Origin: Bacillota bacterium | GTDB lineage: Bacteria > Bacillota_C > Negativicutes > Sporomusales > Sporomusaceae | Assembly (NCBI GenBank): GCA_023441125.1 | Contig: JAEZQV010000287.1 | Span: forward strand, 1-8,553 | Length of the DNA stretch: 8,553 nucleotides | Reading direction: 5' to 3' | Shown: in pieces, positions 1-4,977 of the stretch | Position numbering within the stretch: position 1 is the stretch's first letter | Layout of the letters: each line of letters starts with the position of its first letter | Notes under the pieces: model-generated | Told to the model about the DNA's origin: nothing | The model's input: only the letters and a program-made list of their open reading frames with translations | The model's database searches: none | Position numbers and translations under genes: made by a program

Positions 1-96
1 CAGCGCCTCTCGCGCCGCTGCTTCCGCCATTTCGCTCTCCATTTCTTCCACCGCGGTTTTCAGCTTTGCCAGAATTTTTTCTTCCTCTTCTCTCAT
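1..96 (-). CDS. Corrinoid (B12-binding) methyltransferase protein, N-terminal fragment
   Basis: Only the first 32 codons are in the window; the gene runs off the left edge. The peptide starts MREEEEKILAKLKTAVEEME and continues as an Ala/Glu-rich helix ending REAL. This resembles the four-helix cap (B12-binding-2 domain) that opens corrinoid proteins of methylamine, methanol and glycine-betaine type methyltransferase systems. In those systems a substrate-specific methyltransferase loads a methyl group on the cobalt, and a second enzyme passes it to tetrahydrofolate or coenzyme M. The start is set by a strong Shine-Dalgarno GAGGAGG (complement of 104-110) seven bases before ATG. The cobalamin-binding His motif lies outside the window, so the family call is inference from helix pattern and charge. 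Substrate cannot be told. The gene lies behind a 250-base leader with an attenuator-like terminator. Confidence 0.6.
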   Translation of the reverse strand, partial: MREEEEKILAKLKTAVEEMESEMAEAAAREAL

Positions 97-166
97 GTTC
101 CACCCTCCTCTTCTCTTAACAGTAAATCAGATGCAGTTCTACGAAAATTTATCGCTAACTACTAAA

Positions 167-218
167 AAAGAAGCTTACTTATGTTCTACTCTTACATAGA
201 ACGTAAGTAAGCTTCTTT
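167..218 (-). terminator. Leader terminator (attenuator) of the corrinoid gene
   Basis: Arms 167-188 and 197-218 pair over 22 bases with a single G-T wobble around an 8-base loop. Read on the minus strand the hairpin is followed by six T, so it is an intrinsic terminator in the direction of the corrinoid gene. It lies inside that gene's own leader, between its promoter (353-381) and start codon (96), and there is no other minus-strand gene for it to end. It overlaps the smaller hairpin at 208-223, so the two cannot form together. That arrangement is typical of conditional termination. Confidence 0.75.
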
Positions 219-223
219 GCTTA
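208..223 (-). promoter_or_regulatory. Candidate ANTAR-type antiterminator hairpin, corrinoid leader
   Basis: On the minus strand TAAGC and GCTTA form a 5-bp stem around the six-base loop AAAGAA, which has A at position 1 and G at position 4. The loop and 3' half are also the 5' arm of the terminator at 167-218, so forming this hairpin would block termination. Known ANTAR response regulators bind pairs of small hairpins with such hexaloops. Only one clear hairpin is visible here. The same design occurs twice in the amtB leader. Confidence 0.5.
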
Positions 224-248
224 GCCAAAAATCATTCCAGCAATTTGA

Positions 249-313
249 TACCGTTATGGATTCCGCTGTTAATTTGGCCTTGAACCGCAGTAAGGCCCAT
301 CAGCATAACGGTA
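249..313 (-). repeat. Paired TACCGTTAT/ATAACGGTA motif in the corrinoid leader
   Basis: TACCGTTATG at 249-258 and CATAACGGTA at 304-313 are perfectly complementary over 10 bp. Inside them GGCCTT (276-281) pairs with AAGGCC (292-297) around a 10-base loop, and GCTG (265-268) can pair with CAGC (301-304). The region lies in the transcribed leader, about 33 bases after the predicted start of the minus-strand message. The same 9-mers occur again as an inverted pair at 619-689, in the matching place of the amtB leader. They could be an RNA stem or a protein-binding inverted repeat in DNA. I do not recognise a named riboswitch. Confidence 0.55.
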
Positions 314-352
314 ATTACTTAATTGTTGTTTTGGTGAATTTTTATGGACCTA

Positions 353-381
353 ATTATAGCATTTCCATTTTTTAAATGCAA
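353..381 (-). promoter_or_regulatory. Promoter for the corrinoid gene
   Basis: Minus-strand -35 TTGCAT (376-381) and -10 TATAAT (353-358) are separated by 17 bases, with a TGC extended -10 just upstream. Transcription should begin near 346 and give a leader of about 250 bases. The segment is a near copy, in opposite orientation, of the amtB promoter at 563-591, and the similarity extends upstream through CTAAAAAA and TATTGCAT. Confidence 0.7.
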
Positions 382-562
382 TACCTTTTTTAGGATTTTA
401 TTTCGCCAAACAGAATCATATTTTTATAAGGATAAACATGACTAATTATAAGCAATCAGACATAAATTGCTATATTATAGACAAAATCGACATTGGCTTT
501 TATTAACACCATTGATTTTTCAATTAAATTAATGCTGTTATTTATTTTTCTAAAAAAAGCTA
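382..562. other. AT-rich spacer between the divergent promoters
   Basis: About 180 bases of strongly AT-rich DNA lie between the two back-to-back promoters, with A and T runs next to both -35 boxes that could act as UP elements. The only ORF noticed is 22 codons (438-506) with a poor ribosome site; I do not call it a gene. I see no RNA gene here. Confidence 0.5.
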
Positions 563-591
563 TTGCATTTTAAAATTAAAGGTGCTATAAT
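563..591 (+). promoter_or_regulatory. Promoter for amtB-glnK
   Basis: TTGCAT (563-568), a 17-base spacer and TATAAT (586-591), with TGC forming an extended -10 at 583-585. The start should be near 598, giving a leader of roughly 355 bases before amtB. There is no GG ten bases upstream of the GC in TTGCAT, so this is a sigma-A type and not a sigma-54 promoter, although nitrogen genes often use the latter. Confidence 0.75.
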
Positions 592-618
592 TCCCCCATG
601 ATAATTCAAGCAAATTAT

Positions 619-689
619 TACCGTTATTATAAAAATAAACTACACCGCATAGCAATGTTCTTTTTCCAAGACACATAAAAATAACGGTA
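619..689 (+). repeat. Paired TACCGTTAT/ATAACGGTA motif in the amtB leader
   Basis: TACCGTTATT (619-628) and AATAACGGTA (680-689) are complementary over 10 bp and bracket about 50 bases that are AT-rich with no clear inner structure. The right copy is followed by TATAAAATTAATGGAAT, which matches the corrinoid leader (TATCAAATTGCTGGAAT) at 14 of 17 positions. Sequence conservation outside the paired bases suggests that more than a simple stem is recognised. A weak AATT-AATGG-AATT hairpin at 693-705 could be the first hairpin of an ANTAR site, but its loop has five bases and its equivalent in the other leader is poorer. Confidence 0.55.
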
Positions 690-711
690 TAAAATTAATG
701 GAATTACCAAG

Positions 712-729
712 GTAAGCAGCGACGCTTAC
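712..729 (+). promoter_or_regulatory. Candidate ANTAR-type antiterminator hairpin 1, amtB leader
   Basis: GTAAGC (712-717) and GCTTAC (724-729) form a perfect 6-bp stem around the hexaloop AGCGAC, with A at position 1 and G at position 4. Bases 721-729 are also the start of the 5' arm of the terminator at 721-769, so hairpin and terminator exclude each other. ANTAR proteins are known to stabilise such hexaloop hairpins, often upstream of nitrogen genes. Confidence 0.6.
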
Positions 730-769
730 ATCGGTCCCCCTGCCCGGACCGGTGCGAGCGTCTTTTTTT
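721..769 (+). terminator. Leader terminator 1 upstream of amtB
   Basis: Arms 721-737 and 746-762 pair over 17 positions with two G-T wobbles and one mismatch around an 8-base loop, followed at once by seven T (763-769). This is a textbook intrinsic terminator placed about 125 bases into the amtB message and far upstream of its start codon, so it should act as an attenuator. Confidence 0.85.
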
Positions 770-778
770 AAACTTTTT

Positions 779-794
779 AGGACAATGATGTCCT
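779..794 (+). promoter_or_regulatory. Candidate ANTAR-type antiterminator hairpin 2, amtB leader
   Basis: AGGAC (779-783) and GTCCT (790-794) form a perfect 5-bp stem around the hexaloop AATGAT, again A at position 1 and G at position 4. Its 3' half is part of the 5' arm of the second hairpin (788-816), so the two are mutually exclusive. This repeats the design at 712-769 within the same leader. Confidence 0.55.
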
Positions 795-825
795 GGAGGC
801 CCGTCCTCCAGGACATTTCATTTTC
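788..825 (+). terminator. Leader terminator 2 upstream of amtB
   Basis: ATGTCCTGGAGG (788-799) and its exact complement (805-816) form a 12-bp stem around a 5-base loop, followed by a T-rich but interrupted tail (TTTCATTTTC). It is a less perfect terminator than the one at 721-769. It stands 23 bases before the Shine-Dalgarno sequence at 839 and could be a second attenuation step. Confidence 0.6.
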
Positions 826-853
826 ATACATCCATGCCAAGGAGGTGTTTGCC

Positions 854-895
854 GTGAAAGCTGTCCTCCGTCGCCTGCAGCGGTGGCTGATTTAG
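854..895 (+). CDS. Possible 13-residue leader peptide upstream of amtB
   Basis: A GTG start eight bases after a perfect AAGGAGGT Shine-Dalgarno sequence (839-846) opens a 13-codon frame, MKAVLRRLQRWLI, ending in TAG at 893-895. The peptide is short, basic and hydrophobic. The ribosome site is better matched than that of amtB itself, and nothing else uses it, since no longer frame starts there. CCTCC at 865-869 could fold back on GGAGG. It may be a regulatory upstream ORF or may simply load ribosomes close behind the polymerase. No family is recognised, and coding is unproven. Confidence 0.4.
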   Translation: MKAVLRRLQRWLI

Positions 896-955
896 CCTCA
901 GTGCAATCCGCAATGCAATTAATAAAGAACAATGGCTCGAAAGGAGAATATCATA

Positions 956-2380
956 ATGAAAAAACTGCCTGCGATTGTAAGTATACTCCTGATCTTGACC
1001 CTATTCCTGACTCCCATCGTGCTGGCTGCCGAAGGAGACGCCCCGGCAGCCGCAGCCGAACCTCCCAAAATTGACACCGGTGATACTTGTTTTGTACTTC
1101 TCGGCGCAGCACTTGTAATGTTAATGACTCCCGGTCTGGCACTTTTTTACGGGGGAATGGTCCGTACCAAAAATGTTTTAAGCATCATCATGCAGAGTTT
1201 CATCTGCCTGGGTGTAATTTCATTGCAGTGGGTGCTTTGGGGTTATTCCCTGGCCTTCGGCCCGGATATCAACCATATCATTGGCGGTTTGGACTGGATT
1301 GGGCTCACTGGTGTTGGTGCTGATCCCAATCCCGATTACTCGGCTACCATACCGCAGTATGCGTTCATGATTTTCCAGGGTGTCTTTGCCATCATCACAC
1401 CGGCCATTATCTCGGGGTCGGTGGCCGGCCGGGTTAAGTTTCCGGCCTATATTGCCTTCGTACTGCTGTGGGCCACTTTGGTATATGACCCTGTGGCGCA
1501 CTGGGTCTGGGGCGTGGGCGGCTGGCTGCGTGAATATGGCGTACTTGATTTCGCCGGCGGCACTGTCGTTCATATTATTTCCGGCGTATCCGGCTTGGTG
1601 TTTGCCCTGATGATCGGCAAACGCAAAGGCTATGGCAGCGAGGTAATGGCTCCCCATCACCTGCCTATGACGGTTTTAGGCGCTGCGCTCCTGTGGTTTG
1701 GCTGGTTCGGCTTTAATGCCGGCAGCGCGCTTGGGGCCGGCTCCCTGGCGGCAGTCGCGTTTGTAACAACTCATATCGCCGCCTCAGCCGCTACAGTGTC
1801 CTGGGTACTGGCCGAATGGCTCTATCACGGCAAACCTACCCTGCTGGGCGCGGCTTCCGGCTGCATTGCCGGTCTGGTCGTCATAACGCCGGCAGCCGGT
1901 TTTGTCACAGTACTATCAGCCATCATCATGGGCTTAATCGGCGGCGTGCTCTGTTTCTTTGCGGTAGCCGTGGCCAAGAACAAACTGGGCTATGATGATT
2001 CCTTAGATGCTTTTGGCGTTCATGGCGTAGGCGGCACATTCGGCGCGATCGCCACCGGCTTCTTCGCCAGCACAGCGGTCAATCCGGCCGGCGCCGACGG
2101 CTTGTTTTACGGCAACGCCGCCCAGGTTATGAAACAGCTCGCCGGTGTGGGCACAAGCTGGGTATTTGCCGCCGCTGTAACTTTTCTCATTGTGAAAGCA
2201 ATCGGTGTCTTCATGCCCATCAAAGCCGATGATGAACAACAGATACAGGGTATGGATATTACCGAGCACGGTGAGCGCGGCTATGCGTATCAGGATTTTA
2301 TGACCGGTTCCCCGCTTGGCATCCCGGTCGTCAACCCCGCGACGAATGAAGTTACCGTGCAAAAAACTACGCTGGCATAA
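956..2380 (+). CDS. amtB: Ammonium transporter AmtB
   Basis: Trimeric inner-membrane channel of the Amt/Mep/Rh family that takes up ammonium. At 474 residues it fits the family. An N-terminal signal-like segment (about residues 5-25, ending near AEGDAP) precedes the first channel helix, which carries TPGLALFYGGMVR (58-70). The conserved Asp198 lies in DFAGGTVVH, followed by the twin pore histidines His206 and His356 (DAFGVHGVGG), and FGFNAGSALG lies at 251-260. The C-terminal cytoplasmic tail EQQIQGMDITEHGE (427-440) is the usual segment that meets GlnK. I chose ATG 956, which has AAAGGAG nine bases upstream. An in-frame ATG at 932 adds eight residues but has no ribosome site. glnK follows after 33 bases, in the usual operon order. 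The promoter is at 563-591 and the leader holds two attenuator-like terminators. Confidence 0.96.
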   Translation: MKKLPAIVSILLILTLFLTPIVLAAEGDAPAAAAEPPKIDTGDTCFVLLGAALVMLMTPGLALFYGGMVRTKNVLSIIMQSFICLGVISLQWVLWGYSLAFGPDINHIIGGLDWIGLTGVGADPNPDYSATIPQYAFMIFQGVFAIITPAIISGSVAGRVKFPAYIAFVLLWATLVYDPVAHWVWGVGGWLREYGVLDFAGGTVVHIISGVSGLVFALMIGKRKGYGSEVMAPHHLPMTVLGAALLWFGWFGFNAGSALGAGSLAAVAFVTTHIAASAATVSWVLAEWLYHGKPTLLGAASGCIAGLVVITPAAGFVTVLSAIIMGLIGGVLCFFAVAVAKNKLGYDDSLDAFGVHGVGGTFGAIATGFFASTAVNPAGADGLFYGNAAQVMKQLAGVGTSWVFAAAVTFLIVKAIGVFMPIKADDEQQIQGMDITEHGERGYAYQDFMTGSPLGIPVVNPATNEVTVQKTTLA

Positions 2381-2413
2381 CCCAGGCGCCGGCCTGACAA
2401 AGGAGGGACAGAC

Positions 2414-2779
2414 ATGAAGCCGATAACAAAAATCGATATAGTGACTCGCCCGGAAAAACTGGAAGAGCTCAAAGAAGCCATGAATAAAATTAACGTCACC
2501 GGCATGACGGTAACCCAGGTGTACGGCTGCGGCCTGAGCAAAGGGCATAAGGAGATTTATCGCGGCCAGGAATACGCCGTCAATTTAGTGCCGAAAGTCA
2601 AAATTGAAATCGTGGTCTGCGAAGTGCCGGTCGAGCGGGTCATAGAAACAGCAAAGACGGTGTGCCGCACCGGTAAGATGGGCGATGGCAAGATTTTTGT
2701 TTACCCGCTTACCAACGCAGTCCGAATCCGCACGGGCGAAGAAGGCGATATCGCCATTATGGATCCCCAAAACGCGTAA
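2414..2779 (+). CDS. glnK: PII signal protein GlnK
   Basis: 121-residue trimeric nitrogen sensor that binds ATP/ADP and 2-oxoglutarate and plugs AmtB when nitrogen is plentiful. The T-loop reads KGHKEIYRGQEYAVN (43-57). Tyr54 corresponds to Tyr51, the uridylylation site of enterobacterial PII proteins; whether it is modified here is unknown. The B-loop TGKMGDGKIFV (86-96) and the C-terminal RIRTGEEGD (104-112) complete the nucleotide site. Length and motifs match GlnB/GlnK. GlnK is chosen because the gene sits directly behind amtB. ATG 2414 follows AGGAGGGACAGAC. The message ends at the terminator at 2810-2844. It should be co-controlled with amtB through the long upstream leader. Confidence 0.95.
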   Translation: MKPITKIDIVTRPEKLEELKEAMNKINVTGMTVTQVYGCGLSKGHKEIYRGQEYAVNLVPKVKIEIVVCEVPVERVIETAKTVCRTGKMGDGKIFVYPLTNAVRIRTGEEGDIAIMDPQNA

Positions 2780-2809
2780 TAAATTAACTTCCTAAATATA
2801 AGGCCGATA

Positions 2810-2844
2810 AAAAAAATCCTTCCCCCTGCGGGAAGGATTTTTTT
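2810..2844. terminator. Bidirectional terminator between glnK and the decarboxylase
   Basis: Arms 2810-2824 and 2830-2844 are perfectly complementary over 15 bp around the loop CCTGC. An A run on the left and a T run on the right give a U tract in both directions. It lies between the convergent glnK and decarboxylase genes and serves both. Confidence 0.93.
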
Positions 2845-2857
2845 ATTATATTATGAA

Positions 2858-4021
2858 TTAACCGGCAGTAGCCAATTCGAGCTTGGCCATGATCTCTTCG
2901 TACACTTCTTCCCAGACAACAATGGGGGTTTTGGCAAAGCCGTTGAAAACAGTGGACGAAGCCGAAGTATAGGCGCCGCAGTTGGGCACCAGGATCAAAT
3001 CGCCAATTTCCAGCGGCACGGTATGCTTATCGCGAAACATAATGTCTAACGAATCGCAGCTCGGACCGGCAAAGGTTGCGGGTATCTTCTTGCCGGATTT
3101 GAAGGTTTCCAGTTCGAAGTCCCAGTGGTCAAAGATAACACCGGAAAAAGTACCATATAATCCGTCATCCAGGAAATACCATTGCTGGTTATTACGGACC
3201 TTGGTGCCAATAACCTGTGTAATGAGATTAACAGCCGTACCGCAGATATAACGGCCGGGTTCAGCCCAAATCTCAGTATTCGGAAAATATTGTTTAAGAA
3301 CTTTATAGATGCCGGCAGCCATGGCGGCGACATCCGGCTCCTCAGTGAGAGTCGGAATAGGAAAGCCCCCGCCGATATCAAGCGTTCTGAGGTTCATACC
3401 CCGCGCCGCCGCGGCGTCAAAAAGGCCCCGGCAGGTTTTCAGCGCGTCCAGATACGCATCATGTCCTGTCGATTGACTGCCGACATGGAAGCATAAGCCG
3501 GCAACATCCAGGCCAGCCTGCTGTGCTTTGGCAAGCAGGTCAAGCGCCTCATTCGGATGGGCGCCAAATTTTTTGTTAAGATCAACAAGCGCCCGGGGAT
3601 TGTCAACCCGGATTCTTAATAATACCGTGCCCCCCGGTATGACAGCGGCCATTTTGGCGATTTCGCTTTCACTGTCAAAGGTAAATTTATTAACACCGAT
3701 ATTGCGGGCAACATTCAGACCGTTCGCGGTTTTCACAGGGTTGGCGTACACCATGCGGCCCGAATCAATCCCCAGCTGATTAAGCATACGCATTTCGCCG
3801 TCGGAAGCGACATCGAAATAACCGCCAAGGCTGCTGAGTTTCCGGATGATCCGTTCATCCGGATTGGCCTTGACCGCGTAGTATATTTTAACGTCCGGCA
3901 TATTCTCTGCCAGCAGATTGTAGTTGAGTTCAATTTGTTCCAAAGACAGCACCAAAAGCGGAGTGCTGTAGGTATCAGCCAGCGCCTTAACAGCATCCTG
4001 GGATAACCTAAAATATTTCAC
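2858..4021 (-). CDS. Group IV PLP-dependent lysine/ornithine decarboxylase
   Basis: 387-residue fold-III decarboxylase of the eukaryotic ODC type. It should convert lysine and/or ornithine to cadaverine or putrescine in the cytoplasm. The PLP lysine is Lys51 in YYAVKANPD. HVGSQ (179-183), the phosphate-binding GGGFP (217-221) and AEPGRYICG (253-261) form the PLP site. Cys322-Asp323 in GPSCDSLD supply the residues that cross the dimer interface to the partner active site. DAP decarboxylase (LysA) is usually longer, near 420 residues, and lacks this GPSCDSLD form. In Selenomonas and relatives a homologous enzyme makes diamines that are linked to peptidoglycan. Which substrate is preferred cannot be read here. 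Translation starts at GTG 4021, nine bases after AGGAG. The nearby ATG at 4026-4028 is out of frame. It is transcribed alone from the promoter at 4068-4095. Confidence 0.88.
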   Translation of the reverse strand: MKYFRLSQDAVKALADTYSTPLLVLSLEQIELNYNLLAENMPDVKIYYAVKANPDERIIRKLSSLGGYFDVASDGEMRMLNQLGIDSGRMVYANPVKTANGLNVARNIGVNKFTFDSESEIAKMAAVIPGGTVLLRIRVDNPRALVDLNKKFGAHPNEALDLLAKAQQAGLDVAGLCFHVGSQSTGHDAYLDALKTCRGLFDAAAARGMNLRTLDIGGGFPIPTLTEEPDVAAMAAGIYKVLKQYFPNTEIWAEPGRYICGTAVNLITQVIGTKVRNNQQWYFLDDGLYGTFSGVIFDHWDFELETFKSGKKIPATFAGPSCDSLDIMFRDKHTVPLEIGDLILVPNCGAYTSASSTVFNGFAKTPIVVWEEVYEEIMAKLELATAG

Positions 4022-4067
4022 TTATCATCGCTCCTTTTGTCACCCAATATTTAAAAATTACTATATG

Positions 4068-4095
4068 ATTGTAACATAACTGAACCAAAGTGCAA
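4068..4095 (-). promoter_or_regulatory. Promoter for the decarboxylase
   Basis: On the minus strand TTGCAC (4090-4095) and TACAAT (4068-4073) are 16 bases apart, with TGT giving an extended -10. The message would start near 4061, leaving a 40-base leader with AGGAG before the GTG start. I see no operator. Confidence 0.55.
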
Positions 4096-4119
4096 GTAAA
4101 ATTTTTTTAATAAATAAAA

Positions 4120-4146
4120 CCCGCGTACCCCAATAGGATACGCGGG
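4120..4146 (-). terminator. Terminator of the DUF3793 gene
   Basis: CCCGCGTA (4120-4127) and TACGCGGG (4139-4146) form an 8-bp GC-rich stem. On the minus strand it is followed by TTTTATTTATT. It lies 27 bases past the DUF3793 stop codon and upstream of the decarboxylase promoter, so the two genes are separate units. Confidence 0.85.
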
Positions 4147-4173
4147 AAAATCGCTTATTAAACCTGCTACTTA

Positions 4174-4797
4174 TTACGCCGTTTTACTCCATTTTTCAAG
4201 CAGAATATTGCGTGGGTTTAGGCCATTATTGAGCAGCCCGGCCGCCTGCGTTTTGCTGGCGTCAATTTTCTCCATAACCCTTATGGACGGCCCGGGATCA
4301 CCATAAATGCACCACATCCCCCGGCAGCTTAAGCATTCCTGTCCTCGGCCCATAAACCCCAGCACATCTTTAAGCGGTATGCCCAGCAATAGTCCAATCT
4401 CATGGGGGCAGCCGTTTTGGTAGCGTTTTTTTAAGCATTCCAGGTTTTCACAGAGGGAGCATTCCGGCCGATAGCCAAACTCGGCCAGAAACCGGCAGTG
4501 CTCTGTTTGCCGTAAACAGCACTCCAGACTGAGCGGATGATAGAATAATATGGTAAGGCAGGCTTTGGTTTCTTTGACAACCGTCCAGGTAATACTGGAA
4601 CCACGCAGCAAAACTGCGCCATATTTACGCCAAAAGGTCAGACGGGGAAATGTGCGACTGTCAGCAAACGACAGCAGCGTAGACGGCTTTTCACCTAAAA
4701 TGGTGGGTGCCAATTCCACTGTCAGCCATTTAAAAAAGTAGCAGGGAGTAGACCTGTTTTCCATTTTTAATAACGACTCTCCTGTTTGCATAACCAT
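4174..4797 (-). CDS. DUF3793 family protein, cysteine-rich
   Basis: 207-residue soluble protein of unknown function. The family match rests on LAPTILGEKPSTLLSF (29-44) and on CPHEIGLLLGIPLKDVLGFM (130-149) followed by GMWCIYGDP (160-168), which fits the DUF3793 pattern of an HEIGLFLGYPLEDV-like motif and a late YGD. It has 12 cysteines. The spacing C-x2-C-x4-C occurs twice (113/116/121 and 155/158/163), which suggests a metal or Fe-S site; this is inference. A consensus-like promoter with a Fur box just downstream lies ahead of it, so it should be repressed when iron is plentiful. ATG 4797 has GGAGAGGGGGCGG upstream. ATG 4764 (residue 12) is an alternative that still keeps the conserved part. 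It has its own promoter and terminator. Nothing in the neighbouring genes explains its role. Confidence 0.8.
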   Translation of the reverse strand: MVMQTGESLLKMENRSTPCYFFKWLTVELAPTILGEKPSTLLSFADSRTFPRLTFWRKYGAVLLRGSSITWTVVKETKACLTILFYHPLSLECCLRQTEHCRFLAEFGYRPECSLCENLECLKKRYQNGCPHEIGLLLGIPLKDVLGFMGRGQECLSCRGMWCIYGDPGPSIRVMEKIDASKTQAAGLLNNGLNPRNILLEKWSKTA

Positions 4798-4864
4798 CTT
4801 ACCGCCCCCTCTCCGCGTTAGCTCTTATTACCCATTATATGCAACTAAATTGACAATTGACATC

Positions 4865-4883
4865 TATAATGATTATCATTATC
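4865..4883 (-). promoter_or_regulatory. Fur box
   Basis: Minus strand GATAATGATAATCATTATA matches the 19-base Fur consensus (GATAATGATAATCATTATC) at 18 of 19 positions. It lies just past the predicted start of transcription (near 4889) of the DUF3793 gene, where bound Fur with Fe(II) would block the polymerase. PerR or Zur sites can look similar, but the fit to Fur is very close. Confidence 0.85.
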
Positions 4884-4895
4884 ATTTATATAGGT

Positions 4896-4924
4896 AGTAT
4901 ATCCCAACTCCGCCGGATTGTCAA
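4896..4924 (-). promoter_or_regulatory. Promoter for the DUF3793 gene
   Basis: On the minus strand TTGACA (4919-4924) is exactly consensus, followed by a 17-base spacer and TATACT (4896-4901). Strong basal promoter, expected to be held off by Fur at 4865-4883. It lies downstream of the M20 terminator, so the DUF3793 gene does not depend on read-through. Confidence 0.8.
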
Positions 4925-4937
4925 CCTGCGAAAATAT

Positions 4938-4965
4938 AAAAGGGCCGGCGCCAGCCAACCCTTTT
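4938..4965 (-). terminator. Terminator of the M20 amidohydrolase gene
   Basis: Arms 4938-4949 and 4954-4965 pair over 12 bp with two G-T wobbles and a four-base loop. On the minus strand the stem ends in CTTTT and is followed by ATATTTT. It lies 12 bases past the M20 stop codon. Confidence 0.85.
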
Positions 4966-4977
4966 ACAGTAAACTTA

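Noticed and set aside
97..350. Cobalamin riboswitch in the corrinoid gene leader
   Set aside because: No B12-box-like sequence or multi-helix core was found; the similarity to the amtB leader explains the structure better.
438..506. 22-codon plus-strand ORF in the AT-rich spacer (MTNYKQSDIN...)
   Set aside because: Weak AAGGAT site set too close to the ATG, no promoter tied to it and nothing recognisable in the peptide.
563..591. Sigma-54 promoter for amtB
   Set aside because: The GC of TTGCAT lacks the GG ten bases upstream, whereas a full sigma-A promoter with extended -10 is present.
592..780. T-box or known nitrogen riboswitch (glutamine type) in the amtB leader
   Set aside because: No T-box sequence or stem I features are present, and I do not see the short conserved glnA-type glutamine aptamer.
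640..840. 66-codon minus-strand ORF in the amtB leader
   Set aside because: It runs through both leader hairpins, has no ribosome site and its composition is not protein-like.
932..955. Upstream ATG start for amtB (adds MARKENII)
   Set aside because: No Shine-Dalgarno precedes it; AAAGGAG lies within this extension and is properly spaced for ATG 956.
2003..2548. 181-codon minus-strand ORF opposite amtB and the start of glnK
   Set aside because: It is antisense to two clear genes, has no recognisable domain and follows from their codon bias.
3182..3496. Plus-strand ORF of 104 codons opposite the decarboxylase
   Set aside because: It is antisense to a gene with a full active site and lacks a ribosome site or any motif.
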